Of a DNA stretch of 64,000 bases, positions 9,367 through 18,258 are shown piece by piece. The notes beneath the pieces were generated by a model that was not told the DNA's origin, did not search any database, and was given only the letters and a program-made list of their open reading frames with translations. The DNA comes from Fusobacterium sp. JB019 (lineage in GTDB: Bacteria; Fusobacteriota; Fusobacteriia; Fusobacteriales; Fusobacteriaceae). A program made the translations under genes and the position numbers. The first letter of the stretch is position 1. Every line of letters starts with the position of its first letter. The stretch covers positions 310,001-374,000 of the forward strand of contig JAUTCN010000002.1 of assembly GCA_030673965.1 (NCBI GenBank), read 5' to 3'.

Positions 9367-9408
9367 ATGATATTAATAATTCTAATTATAATGGCAATTG
9401 CAAGATAA
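9367..9408 (+). CDS. 13-residue hydrophobic leader peptide upstream of the LPS sugar operon
   Basis: The reading frame MILIILIIMAIAR is preceded by a strong AAGGAAGGTG site at the correct distance from its ATG. It ends 25 bp before the TTG start of the ArnT-like gene. The composition (isoleucine/leucine with a single terminal arginine) resembles either a regulatory leader peptide or a tiny membrane peptide. No database-level support is possible here; the RBS is the main evidence. Confidence 0.45.
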   Translation: MILIILIIMAIAR

Positions 9409-9433
9409 TATTTTATAAAAAGGATGTGAAACT

Positions 9434-10831
9434 TTGAGAATTAATTACAAAAAACAAATAATTAAAATTACATTTATATATTTAGCTGTATTTATACCCC
9501 TGTTATTTTTTAGATTTCCTGATATTAGAAATGAAATTAAATATTTAGTTATTACAAAGGAATCTCTAAATAATAATTTGTTCATATTAAAATATTTAGG
9601 AAATCTTTATCCAGATAAACCTCCATTTTATTTTTGGATACTTAAAATAATAGATGTTTATTTTCCAAAATATTTTTTTGAACTGGGAATATTAATAGGA
9701 AGTATTATTCCTTCTTATATTATATCAATACTTAGCTATAAATTCTTATTAAAATTTAAAAATAAATATAGATATATGGAAAAATTAAGTTTTACCATAA
9801 TTTTAGGATTAATAGCCTGTCCTCTTTTCATAGGAGGAACCAATGTACTTAGAATGGATATGCTTATGTACTTATTTATCTTTTCTAGTATTTATTTATT
9901 TTTTAATATTTACTATAATTTTAAAAAAATAAATTTTATTAATCTATTTTTTATGTATTCTTTTATTTTTCTTGGACTTTTTACTAAGGGAATAGTTGGT
10001 ATAGTTGCACCATTATCTACAATTATTGTTTTTCTTTTCCTTAACAAGGATCTTAAATTTTTAAAAAAAATATATTTTATTCAAGGAATAATATTTGTAT
10101 TTTCTTATATTAGTTTGTGGTTTATTAATATTTATTTTTGTGAAAATGGATCTAATTATATAAAACTTTTATTAGGTCAAGAAACTTTAGGAAGAATAAC
10201 TAAAGCTAAAACTCATGTAAGACCGATCTATTATTATTTAAAAACTTTACCTTTAATATCTCTTCCTTATGGTCTAATAATTTTCTTTACATTATTTCAC
10301 TATATAAGAAATATTAAATATTTTAAAAAATGGGAAGAACTAGAAAAAATATTTTTCTCTATGTCAGTTCCTTTATTTATATTACTTTCTATTGCAAGTG
10401 GTAAACTAGTTATTTATCTTCTTCCTACTTTATACGGATTTACAGGGCTGATAGTTTTATATTTTTTAAAATTTAAAGAAATATCTTTTAATAAAACCTT
10501 GAACAAAGGAGCATATATAATTCTTTTTATAATCTTTATTGTTTCTATAAATGGAAACTACTACAGTAAAAATTATACTTTAAAACCTTTATTAAAAAAG
10601 ATTGAAGCTATAAACAAAGATAAAATATATGCCTATAGATTTAATGATTTCAAAAATACAAAATATATGATAGATAAGAATATTATTACAATTTCAACTA
10701 GTAAAGATGAAAATATTTCAAAAAATAATTATATTATTACAAAGGCAAATAAAGCAAAAGAAATTTCTAATGATTTTGAAAATATATCATTAGTATCAAA
10801 AAATAAGAATTATTATTTATATAAAATTTAA
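9434..10831 (+). CDS. ArnT-like glycosyltransferase (GT39/PMT superfamily)
   Basis: A 465-aa polytopic membrane protein with roughly ten to twelve helices. The first extracytoplasmic loop carries PDKPPFYFW, the position of the catalytic acidic motif in ArnT and protein mannosyltransferases, and LRMDMLMY follows later. Such enzymes transfer a sugar from an undecaprenyl-phosphate carrier onto lipid A, LPS core or protein on the periplasmic side. The start is TTG, supported by AAAAGGA nine bases upstream; no in-frame ATG fits better. It opens a five-gene operon with enzymes that make UDP-glucuronate and UDP-galacturonate, so the sugar moved is probably galacturonic acid. Confidence 0.85.
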   Translation: MRINYKKQIIKITFIYLAVFIPLLFFRFPDIRNEIKYLVITKESLNNNLFILKYLGNLYPDKPPFYFWILKIIDVYFPKYFFELGILIGSIIPSYIISILSYKFLLKFKNKYRYMEKLSFTIILGLIACPLFIGGTNVLRMDMLMYLFIFSSIYLFFNIYYNFKKINFINLFFMYSFIFLGLFTKGIVGIVAPLSTIIVFLFLNKDLKFLKKIYFIQGIIFVFSYISLWFINIYFCENGSNYIKLLLGQETLGRITKAKTHVRPIYYYLKTLPLISLPYGLIIFFTLFHYIRNIKYFKKWEELEKIFFSMSVPLFILLSIASGKLVIYLLPTLYGFTGLIVLYFLKFKEISFNKTLNKGAYIILFIIFIVSINGNYYSKNYTLKPLLKKIEAINKDKIYAYRFNDFKNTKYMIDKNIITISTSKDENISKNNYIITKANKAKEISNDFENISLVSKNKNYYLYKI

Positions 10832-10850
10832 TATACAAAGGGGAGATAAA

Positions 10851-11564
10851 ATGAAAAGAATATCAGTAATAGCACCAGTTTATAACGAAAAGGATAATAT
10901 TGTTAAATTCATCAATAAAGTTGAAAAGGCTTTAAAAAAAGGCTTTTCTTCCTATGAAATTATTTTAGTAAATGATGGAAGTACAGATGGAAGTACCAAA
11001 ATATTAAATGAAGCTGCTATTTCAAATGCTCATGTTAAGGTTCTTAATTTTTCTAAAAATAACGGACAAACTGCAGCTCTTGATGCTGGCTTTAAAAAGG
11101 CAACTGGAGATTTAATAGTAACTATGGATTCAGATTTACAAACAAATCCTGATGATATTTATATACTTTTAAAATATATAGATAGATATGATATGGTAAA
11201 CGGTTGTAGAAAAACTAGGGAAGACGGATTAAAAAGAAAAATTTCTTCTACTGTTGCTAATAAAATTAGAAATTTTATTACAAGAGATGATATTAAAGAT
11301 ACTGGATGTCCTTTAAAACTTTTTAAAAAGAAAGTTATTGAAAGTTTCTATTTATATGAAGGAATGCATAGATTCTTACCTACTTTAGCTAAAATAAATG
11401 GATTTAAAGTAATTGAAGTTCCAGTTAGACATTATGATAGAGAGTTTGGAACATCTAAATACGGAGTTTTTAATCGTTTGTTTAAAAGTTTAAAGGATGC
11501 CTTTGCTGTAAGATGGATGAAAAAAAGACATTTACATTATTCATTTGAAAGAAAGGAGATATAA
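10851..11564 (+). CDS. GT2 polyprenyl-phosphate glycosyltransferase (DPM1/ArnC/RgtE-like)
   Basis: A 237-aa soluble family 2 glycosyltransferase. It shows APVYNEKDNI near the N-terminus, NDGSTDGS, the metal-binding MDSDLQTNPDD, and the late VPVRHYDREFGTSKYG block typical of enzymes that load a sugar onto a polyprenyl phosphate. It lacks the C-terminal membrane helices of ArnC, so membrane attachment may rely on the small LAB_N-like protein encoded next, whose start overlaps its stop. It probably makes undecaprenyl-phosphate-galacturonate for the ArnT-like enzyme. Confidence 0.85.
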   Translation: MKRISVIAPVYNEKDNIVKFINKVEKALKKGFSSYEIILVNDGSTDGSTKILNEAAISNAHVKVLNFSKNNGQTAALDAGFKKATGDLIVTMDSDLQTNPDDIYILLKYIDRYDMVNGCRKTREDGLKRKISSTVANKIRNFITRDDIKDTGCPLKLFKKKVIESFYLYEGMHRFLPTLAKINGFKVIEVPVRHYDREFGTSKYGVFNRLFKSLKDAFAVRWMKKRHLHYSFERKEI

Positions 11565-11827
11565 TGACTTTAAATTTTTGGATGATAGTAGGCTTTATTG
11601 GACAAACTTTTTTTTCTATGAGATTTTTAGTTCAATGGGTTGCTAGTGAAAAAGCTGGGAAAAGTGTTATTCCTTTCTCATTTTGGATATTTAGTTTGTT
11701 TGGAAGTAGTCTTTTATTATCCTATGCAATATATAGAAGAGATCCTGTATTTATTTTAGGACAAACTCCTAATCTATTTATCTATTCTAGAAATATCTAC
11801 TTAATACAAAAGGAGCGTGCTAATTAA
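11564..11827 (+). CDS. Small LAB_N (lipid-A-disaccharide synthase N-terminal-like) membrane protein
   Basis: An 87-aa protein with three hydrophobic segments. It carries the LAB_N signature: GQTFFSMRFLVQWVASEKAGK, in parts, then PFSFWIFSLFGS and YRRDPVFILGQ. In many Gram-negatives such stand-alone domains lie between a GT2 and an ArnT-like gene and are thought to work as the membrane partner of the GT2, comparable to RgtF in rhizobia. Start and stop overlap the flanking genes by one base or a few, indicating translational coupling. Confidence 0.85.
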   Translation: MTLNFWMIVGFIGQTFFSMRFLVQWVASEKAGKSVIPFSFWIFSLFGSSLLLSYAIYRRDPVFILGQTPNLFIYSRNIYLIQKERAN

Positions 11828-12846
11828 TGAAAATACTTGTAACTGGAGGAGCTGGATTTATAGGCTCTCATCTTTGTGAAAAATTATTATCCCTTGGGCA
11901 TTCTATCATAAATGTTGATAATTTTCATAATTTCTATTCAAAGGACATTAAAATCAATAATGTTTTAGAAAGTACAAATAATATAGACTACATAAATAAA
12001 ATTAAAGAGATAAAGGAATTAACAAAAATAGTTAACTCTAATAATTATAAACTATACTTTAATGATATTAGAGATTTTCAAAGTCTAGATAATATTTTTT
12101 ATTCTGAAAAACCTGAGTTCATAATAAATTTAGCTGGTCTTGCAGGAGTTAGACCATCAATTGAAACTCCTCTAATTTATGAGGAAGTCAATATAAAAGG
12201 AAGTATGAACTTACTTGAACTTTGTAAGAAATATAAAATATCTAAATTTATTCAAGCTTCATCTTCTTCAGTATATGGAAATAATATAAAGGTTCCCTTT
12301 GAAGAAACAGATACTGTTGATAATGCAATCTCTCCCTATGCTTTTACTAAAAAAGCTTGTGAAGTAATGGGACATGTATATCATAAACTTTATAATATTA
12401 ATATGTTCCAACTTAGATTTTTCACTGTATATGGAGAAAGACAAAGACCTGATTTAGCAATCCATAAATTCATTAATTTAATATCAAAAGATAAAGAAAT
12501 TGAAATATTTGGAGATGGATCAACATATAGAGACTATACATACATTCATGATATTATATACGGAATATTAAAATCTATTGACTATTTAAATTCTCATAAT
12601 AATATTTATGAAATCTTAAATCTTGGTAGTTCTAAACCTATTTCTTTAAAAGAAATGCTTATGACAATTGAAAAGGTTTTAAATAAAAAAGCTAAAGTTA
12701 AATATCTTCCCATGCAAGCTGGAGATGTTGATAAAACCTATGCAAATATTAATAAAGCAAGCACTCTTATAGGATATAAACCTAGTATAACTTTTGAAGA
12801 AGGAATAAAAAATTTCGTTAAATGGTATAAAGGAGGGTTAGTTTAG
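11827..12846 (+). CDS. NAD-dependent UDP-glucuronate 4-epimerase
   Basis: A 339-aa short-chain dehydrogenase/reductase of the extended type. It has the NAD-binding GGAGFIGSH at the N-terminus, the serine in SSSSVYGNN, the catalytic YxxxK in YAFTKKACE, and FFTVYGERQRPDLAIHKF followed by GDGSTYRDYTYIHDI, a pattern typical of UDP-glucuronate epimerases. Together with the adjacent UDP-glucose dehydrogenase it would produce UDP-galacturonate. A UDP-glucose 4-epimerase activity is a less likely alternative. Confidence 0.85.
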   Translation: MKILVTGGAGFIGSHLCEKLLSLGHSIINVDNFHNFYSKDIKINNVLESTNNIDYINKIKEIKELTKIVNSNNYKLYFNDIRDFQSLDNIFYSEKPEFIINLAGLAGVRPSIETPLIYEEVNIKGSMNLLELCKKYKISKFIQASSSSVYGNNIKVPFEETDTVDNAISPYAFTKKACEVMGHVYHKLYNINMFQLRFFTVYGERQRPDLAIHKFINLISKDKEIEIFGDGSTYRDYTYIHDIIYGILKSIDYLNSHNNIYEILNLGSSKPISLKEMLMTIEKVLNKKAKVKYLPMQAGDVDKTYANINKASTLIGYKPSITFEEGIKNFVKWYKGGLV

Positions 12847-14165
12847 TGAATATTACAGTAATTGGTACAGGATATGTTGGATTGGTTCAGGGTGTTATAA
12901 TGGCTGATTTTGGGCATAATGTTACCTGTGTAGATATAGATATTGATAAAATCAGCAGCTTGAAAAAAGGTGAAATTCCAATATATGAACCTTCTTTAAA
13001 AGAACTTCTTCATAAAAATATATTAAGAAAAAATATAAAATTTACAACTGATATAAAAGAAGCAATAGATGAAAGTGATGTTATTTTTATTGCTGTTGGT
13101 ACACCTCCTGCAATGGATGGATCTGCTGATTTAAAATATGTCCTTAATGTGGCTAGTGAAATTGGTGAAAATTTAAAAAAATACACAGTTATAGTTAATA
13201 AATCAACTGTTCCCATAGGAACTGGAAAATTAGTTAAAGAAAAAATAAGAAAAAAATTAAATGAAAGAAATACTAACCTAGACTTTGATATAATTTCAAA
13301 TCCTGAATTTTTAAGGGAAGGTAAGGCTGTTGAAGATTGTATTAAGCCAGATAGAGTTGTTATCGGTTATGATTCTAAAAAAGCTTTAGATATAATGAAA
13401 AAATTATATAAAAAATTAGAAGAAAAAAACATCCCTTTTATTTTTACAAATTTAGAAACTTCTGAAATGATAAAATATGCTTCCAATGCTTTTTTAGCTG
13501 TTAAAATATCATACATTAATGAAATTGCTCTTTTAGCTGAAAAAGTGGGAGCTAATACTGAAGAAATTGCAAGGGCTATGGGAATTGATAATAGAATATC
13601 TCCTAAATTTCTAAACTGTGGTCCTGGATATGGGGGATCTTGTTTTCCTAAGGACACTGAAGCCTTAGTAAAAATTGGTAAAAATTATCATGAAGAAATG
13701 TCTGTTGTAAATGCAGCTATCTATGCTAATAAAAAACAAAAAATTAAAATTGTTGAAAAAATAAACAATGAAATGAAAGATATAAAAAACAAAACTATTG
13801 GAATATTAGGACTTTCTTTTAAACCTAATACTGATGATGTAAGAGATGCTCCTAGTCTAGATATTATAAAAGAACTTATAGCTAGAGGAGCTAAGATTAA
13901 AGCTTATTGTCCTAAAGGAATAAAAGAAGCTAAATGGAGATTAAATAATTTTAATAAAAATATTACCTATTGTAAAAATGAATATGAAGTATCTATTGAT
14001 TGTGATTCAATAGTTTTAGTAACTGAATGGTCTCAATTTAAAGATTTAAACTTAGAAAAAATTAAAAATAAAATGAAAAATAATTTTTATTTTGATTTAA
14101 GAAATCTTCATAGCAAAAATCCCCTAGCTAGAAAACTTTTCAAATATTTTCCAATCGGAATGTAA
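12846..14165 (+). CDS. ugd: UDP-glucose 6-dehydrogenase
   Basis: A 439-aa enzyme that oxidises UDP-glucose to UDP-glucuronate with two NAD. It has the N-terminal GTGYVGLVQGV dinucleotide motif, the VGTPP segment, the NPEFLREGKA block, and the catalytic cysteine in NCGPGYGGSCFPKDT. The C-terminal domain contains GLSFKPNTDDVRDAPS. It ends the operon and is followed at once by a terminator. Confidence 0.95.
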   Translation: MNITVIGTGYVGLVQGVIMADFGHNVTCVDIDIDKISSLKKGEIPIYEPSLKELLHKNILRKNIKFTTDIKEAIDESDVIFIAVGTPPAMDGSADLKYVLNVASEIGENLKKYTVIVNKSTVPIGTGKLVKEKIRKKLNERNTNLDFDIISNPEFLREGKAVEDCIKPDRVVIGYDSKKALDIMKKLYKKLEEKNIPFIFTNLETSEMIKYASNAFLAVKISYINEIALLAEKVGANTEEIARAMGIDNRISPKFLNCGPGYGGSCFPKDTEALVKIGKNYHEEMSVVNAAIYANKKQKIKIVEKINNEMKDIKNKTIGILGLSFKPNTDDVRDAPSLDIIKELIARGAKIKAYCPKGIKEAKWRLNNFNKNITYCKNEYEVSIDCDSIVLVTEWSQFKDLNLEKIKNKMKNNFYFDLRNLHSKNPLARKLFKYFPIGM

Positions 14166-14166
14166 A

Positions 14167-14195
14167 AAAGTCCCATTAGTATCTAATGGGACTTT
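14167..14195. terminator. Rho-independent terminator after ugd
   Basis: A 13-bp perfect stem (14167-14179 with 14183-14195) and a 3-nt loop. It follows the ugd stop by two bases. On the minus strand it overlaps the stop codon of the 46-aa membrane peptide and is followed by a T run, so it serves both convergent transcripts. Confidence 0.85.
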
Positions 14196-14316
14196 CATCA
14201 TTATTATTATATTTATCGTAAATTCTTAAAACTAAACCTACAAAAAACAGCGGAAATAAGAATATAATTGTAAGCCATTTTATTAAACGAGTTGATTTTT
14301 GATTAACAAATTGCAT
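14176..14316 (-). CDS. 46-aa single-pass membrane peptide
   Basis: An ATG at 14316 lies behind a near-consensus TAGGAGG site. The product starts MQFVNQKSTRLIKWL and has one hydrophobic helix (roughly residues 15-32) with basic residues before it, then a hydrophilic tail ending ESPIRY. Its stop codon lies inside the terminator hairpin. It follows the U32 gene by 18 bp and is likely the last gene of the long leftward operon. Function unknown. Confidence 0.65.
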   Translation of the reverse strand: MQFVNQKSTRLIKWLTIIFLFPLFFVGLVLRIYDKYNNNDESPIRY

Positions 14317-14334
14317 AATAACCTCCTACAAATC

Positions 14335-15564
14335 TTAGTTTTCTGCTTTAACTTTTCTAATCATATCTAAAACTTCCATTTTTACATCTGTTTTAACTCT
14401 AACAGTTGAGTTAGGGTTTGCAAATAAAGTTTCTGATTCATGTCCACGTTTGTCAATTAGAATCATTTTAGGTAATTCAAACTTTATAGCCTCTGTATTT
14501 GGAGTAACAACCTCTAAATTATCACCTGTTTCAATTCTATTTCTAATAGCTAAAACATATTCAGTATCAGATACTTTTTCTATAACCTTTGCTACTAATT
14601 GATGTGTTTGGCTATAAGAATTTCTATCATTATAGTTTTGTCCATCTACTCCTGGTTTTCCAAAATAGAACCCTTTAGTATATAATCTATGAGATGTTGA
14701 TTCTAATTCTCTTAACCATTTCTCATCAAAAGCAAATTCTCCAGCATAATATTTGTCAACTGCTTCTCTATATGCTTTTACTACATTAGCTACATAATAG
14801 ATTCCCTTCATTCTTCCTTCAATTTTTAAAGAATCTACTCCTGCATCTAAAATTTGATCTATCATATCTATTGTACATAAATCCTTTGAACTAAAGATAA
14901 ATGTTCCATGCTCATCTTCAAAAACTGGCATATATTGACCTGGTCTTTTTTCTTCCATTAGAGAATATCTCCATCTGCAAGGCTGAGCACAATCTCCACG
15001 ATTTGCATCTCTTCCAGTAAGATAATTACTAAGTAAACATCTTCCAGAAATAGACATACACATAGCACCATGAATAAATACTTCTAATTCTATATCAGGA
15101 ACTTTAGCTCTAATTTCTTTAATATTTTCTAAAGAAATTTCTCTAGCAAGAACAACTCTCTTTGCTCCCATATCTTTCCAAATTTTTACAGAACGCCAGT
15201 TTGTATTACTAGCTTGAGTACTTACACTAATTGGAATATTAGAATTTTCTTTAACTATTTGGAATACTCCTAAATCAGCTACAATAACTCCATCTACTCC
15301 TATTTTATCTAAAAATCTAACATATTCAGGAAGAATGTCTAAATCTTCGTTATGTGGTATTATGTTTAATGTTACATAAACTTTTTTTCCAAGACTATGT
15401 GCATAATTTGCAGTTTTTTCTAATTCTTCATCTGAAAAGTTATGACTTCCAGCTCTTAGGTTAAATATTTTTCCCCCAAGAAATACAGCATCAGCTCCAT
15501 AATGAAATGCCATCTCCATTTTTTCATAGTTTCCTGCTGGTGCTAATAATTCTACTTTTTTCAT
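14335..15564 (-). CDS. Peptidase U32 family protein (TrhP/YrrO-like tRNA hydroxylation)
   Basis: A 409-aa U32 family protein. Family hallmarks include the N-terminal ELLAPAGNYEKMEMAFHYGADAVF (in parts), EVFIHGAMCMSISGRCLLSNYL, the cysteine block around GDCAQPCRWRY, and SLKIEGRMK. Despite the name, characterised members of this size hydroxylate uridine 34 of tRNA (TrhP/YrrO) in an Fe-S-dependent way, so that is the likelier role. It follows dnaB by 38 bp. Confidence 0.85.
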   Translation of the reverse strand: MKKVELLAPAGNYEKMEMAFHYGADAVFLGGKIFNLRAGSHNFSDEELEKTANYAHSLGKKVYVTLNIIPHNEDLDILPEYVRFLDKIGVDGVIVADLGVFQIVKENSNIPISVSTQASNTNWRSVKIWKDMGAKRVVLAREISLENIKEIRAKVPDIELEVFIHGAMCMSISGRCLLSNYLTGRDANRGDCAQPCRWRYSLMEEKRPGQYMPVFEDEHGTFIFSSKDLCTIDMIDQILDAGVDSLKIEGRMKGIYYVANVVKAYREAVDKYYAGEFAFDEKWLRELESTSHRLYTKGFYFGKPGVDGQNYNDRNSYSQTHQLVAKVIEKVSDTEYVLAIRNRIETGDNLEVVTPNTEAIKFELPKMILIDKRGHESETLFANPNSTVRVKTDVKMEVLDMIRKVKAEN

Positions 15565-15602
15565 TTAATAATTCCTTTCTTATCTTTTTTATACTTATAA
15601 TT

Positions 15603-16940
15603 TTAGTCAATTGCAGTTGTAAAATCTCCAAATTTTGTAATTTCATTAAAGAATTTCAATTTAACTGTTCCAACTGGTCCATTTCTTTGCTTACCAATTA
15701 TTACTTCTGTTATTCCTTTTTCTTCAGAATTCTCATTATAATAATCATCTCTATATAGGAAAACAACCATATCCGCATCCTGCTCAATGGCTCCAGATTC
15801 TCTTAAATCTGAAAGCATAGGTCTTCTGTCTGCTCTTTGCTCAGGAGCTCTAGATAACTGTGATAAAGCTATAATCGGAACATCTAATTCCCTTGCTATT
15901 CCTTTTAAGGATCTTGAAATTTCAGAAATTTCCTGTTGCCTATTTTCTCCCTTTCCTGTTCCTTTTATAAGTTGAAGATAGTCAACTATTATAACATCAA
16001 GCTGTCCTGCTATTTTTAATTTTCTTGCTATTGATCTTATTTCCAAAACATTTACATTTGGAGTATCTGCAATATTAATATTTGAGTTTGATATCTGTCC
16101 ACAAGCAATACCAATATTTCCCCATTCTTTATCAAGTAAGAATCCATTTCTTATCTTTTGTAATCCAATTCCAGATTGCATAGAAATAAGTCTTTGAAGT
16201 AACTGAGAACTAGACATCTCCAGACTAAATAATAATATTCCCTTTTTCTCATGAGTTGCCATATTAAGGGCCATGTTAAGAGCTAAGGCTGTTTTTCCCA
16301 TTGCTGGTCTTGCCGCTACTATTACTAGATCTGAAGGATGGAATCCACTTGTTTTATCATCAAAAGATTTAAATCCTGAAGATATTCCCGTAGTCATTCC
16401 TTTATTATTCATAACTTTTTCTAATCTTTTTATCTCATCTGAAATAGCCTGTCTCATATCAACTAAGTCTTTAGAATCCTTTGTTTCAGCTATCTTAAAT
16501 ATTAAACTTTCAGCTTTATCTAATATAACATCAACATCTTCATATCCTTCATATGACATTTCAACTATTTTAGTTCCTGCAGTTCCTAATTTTCTTAAAA
16601 GAGATTTTTCTTTAACAATAGCTGCATAAGAAAGAATATTTGCTGCGGTTGGAACTTCTTCTAAAATATCATAGAATATAGATTCTCCACCTATCTCATC
16701 AAATTTATTCATTTTCTTAAGTCTATTCATTACAAGTAATGGATCAATACTTTCTTGATTTCCATAACATTCAGCCATAGCATCAAATATATATCTATGT
16801 CCCACTTTATAAAAATCTTGGCTTGAAATAACTGCTGCTACTTCCCCGTAAATATCAGGCCTTAGAAATATACCTCCAAGTACTGCTCTTTCTGATTCCA
16901 AACTGCTTGGAACCGACTTTAATTTATCTAATTTTTCCAT
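15603..16940 (-). CDS. dnaB: Replicative DNA helicase DnaB
   Basis: A 445-aa hexameric replicative helicase. The N-terminal domain holds the SLESERAVLGGIFL segment that starts DnaB_N. The RecA-like C-terminal domain has Walker A in ARPAMGKTALALNMA, Walker B in IIVDYLQLI, and LSQLSRAPEQR followed by LRESGAIEQDADMV. The order rplI-dnaB is widely conserved. It begins 3 bp after the L9 stop. Confidence 0.96.
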   Translation of the reverse strand: MEKLDKLKSVPSSLESERAVLGGIFLRPDIYGEVAAVISSQDFYKVGHRYIFDAMAECYGNQESIDPLLVMNRLKKMNKFDEIGGESIFYDILEEVPTAANILSYAAIVKEKSLLRKLGTAGTKIVEMSYEGYEDVDVILDKAESLIFKIAETKDSKDLVDMRQAISDEIKRLEKVMNNKGMTTGISSGFKSFDDKTSGFHPSDLVIVAARPAMGKTALALNMALNMATHEKKGILLFSLEMSSSQLLQRLISMQSGIGLQKIRNGFLLDKEWGNIGIACGQISNSNINIADTPNVNVLEIRSIARKLKIAGQLDVIIVDYLQLIKGTGKGENRQQEISEISRSLKGIARELDVPIIALSQLSRAPEQRADRRPMLSDLRESGAIEQDADMVVFLYRDDYYNENSEEKGITEVIIGKQRNGPVGTVKLKFFNEITKFGDFTTAID

Positions 16941-16943
16941 ATT

Positions 16944-17390
16944 TTATCCTTTTGTTACTATAGTTATTTCAGCCTTTACATCTTTATGTAATTTTACTGT
17001 TACCTTGTGTTCCCCTGTACTTTTAATATTTCCATCTATTTTTTTTCTATCAATTTTTTTACCAAATTTCTTTTCAATTTCTGCAGAAATTTCTTTATTT
17101 GTAATTGCTCCAAATAATTTACCATTATTTCCAACTTTTACTTCTAAAACTAATTTTTCTTTTTCTAATAAATCTTTTACTTCTATAGCTTTTTGTTTTT
17201 CTGCTTCATCTCTTTTTGCTGCTTTTTTCTTATCATTTTCTATTTTCTTTAATGCCTCATCAGTGGCTAGGATTCCTTTGTTGTTCTTAAGAATAAAGTT
17301 CTTAGCATAACCTTCAGAAACTGATACTAATTCTCCTTTTCTTCCTTGTCCTGCTACGTCCTGTGTAAGTATTACTTTTATTTTTGCCAT
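16944..17390 (-). CDS. rplI: 50S ribosomal protein L9
   Basis: A 148-aa two-domain protein of standard L9 length. The N-terminal signature GQGRKGELVSVSEGYAKNF contacts 23S rRNA; a long connecting helix rich in lysine and glutamate leads to the C-terminal domain. It lies between a polytopic membrane protein gene and dnaB, the arrangement found in many Firmicutes and Fusobacteria. Confidence 0.97.
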   Translation of the reverse strand: MAKIKVILTQDVAGQGRKGELVSVSEGYAKNFILKNNKGILATDEALKKIENDKKKAAKRDEAEKQKAIEVKDLLEKEKLVLEVKVGNNGKLFGAITNKEISAEIEKKFGKKIDRKKIDGNIKSTGEHKVTVKLHKDVKAEITIVTKG

Positions 17391-17414
17391 TTCTCTTCCT
17401 CCATTATTCTTTTG

Positions 17415-18254
17415 TTATTTATTTTCTTTATTATTTTCTACACCTATTTTAATTTTTATTATTCTAAAACTATATAATCCACCTAAAACAAAAGCTGTAT
17501 TAGGGAAATAAAATACTACCACTATTGAAAGTATATGTTTTAAAATATCAAATCTAATTTTATTTCCTATAAGATTATATAATATTTTAGCTGCATATAC
17601 AATATAAGTTATTTTTGTAATAATTAAAATATTTTTTAATAGTATACTATCTACATTAAAATACTTGTTTGCTAAAAATGGAATTATATAAAATATAACC
17701 CAAATATAAGACATATGCCAGCTTTTATAAAACTTTCTTCCTCTTGCTAAATATGTTAAATAAGTCATAAGTCCTGAATAAGAGAATATAAGAAAATATC
17801 TATAATCTTTTATAAATTTAAAAGCTAATTTTAAATCACTTTCTGACATTCCATAATTATTAATATACATATCTTCTATTAATTTTTTTATAGATTCAAT
17901 ATCTCCAGCAAGAAATCTCATACATATAACTACTAAAATTGTTGAGATTATTGATGTTATTATTATTCTATCAAAAATTTTAAAATGATAATTTTTAAAT
18001 TTTACATATTTGAATATATAAAATATCATTTCTATTGCTAGAAACACAGATATATATAATAACACATTTTGATAACTAATTGCAGCTGTTCCTGCTAATA
18101 TTACTATATTTGTAAGAATATGCTCTTTTAAAGTAAAGTCTGCTCCGTTTTTTAATTTATAGTTTGGTAACATAAATCCTGTAATTGGAACTATCATTAC
18201 TAAATTATATAAAACAATTGAAATCAAACTATACTTTATCATTTTTTTATTCAT
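17415..18254 (-). CDS. Polytopic membrane protein, DUF2232/YybS-like by position
   Basis: A 279-aa protein with about seven or eight hydrophobic segments. It sits between dnaX and rplI. In Firmicutes this spot upstream of rplI is often occupied by the DUF2232 protein YybS, of unknown function, and the length and topology agree. The C-terminal half contains FVLGGLYSFRIIKIKI, similar in style to the end of that family. The family assignment rests mostly on context. Confidence 0.55.
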   Translation of the reverse strand: MNKKMIKYSLISIVLYNLVMIVPITGFMLPNYKLKNGADFTLKEHILTNIVILAGTAAISYQNVLLYISVFLAIEMIFYIFKYVKFKNYHFKIFDRIIITSIISTILVVICMRFLAGDIESIKKLIEDMYINNYGMSESDLKLAFKFIKDYRYFLIFSYSGLMTYLTYLARGRKFYKSWHMSYIWVIFYIIPFLANKYFNVDSILLKNILIITKITYIVYAAKILYNLIGNKIRFDILKHILSIVVVFYFPNTAFVLGGLYSFRIIKIKIGVENNKENK

Positions 18255-18258
18255 CTAA

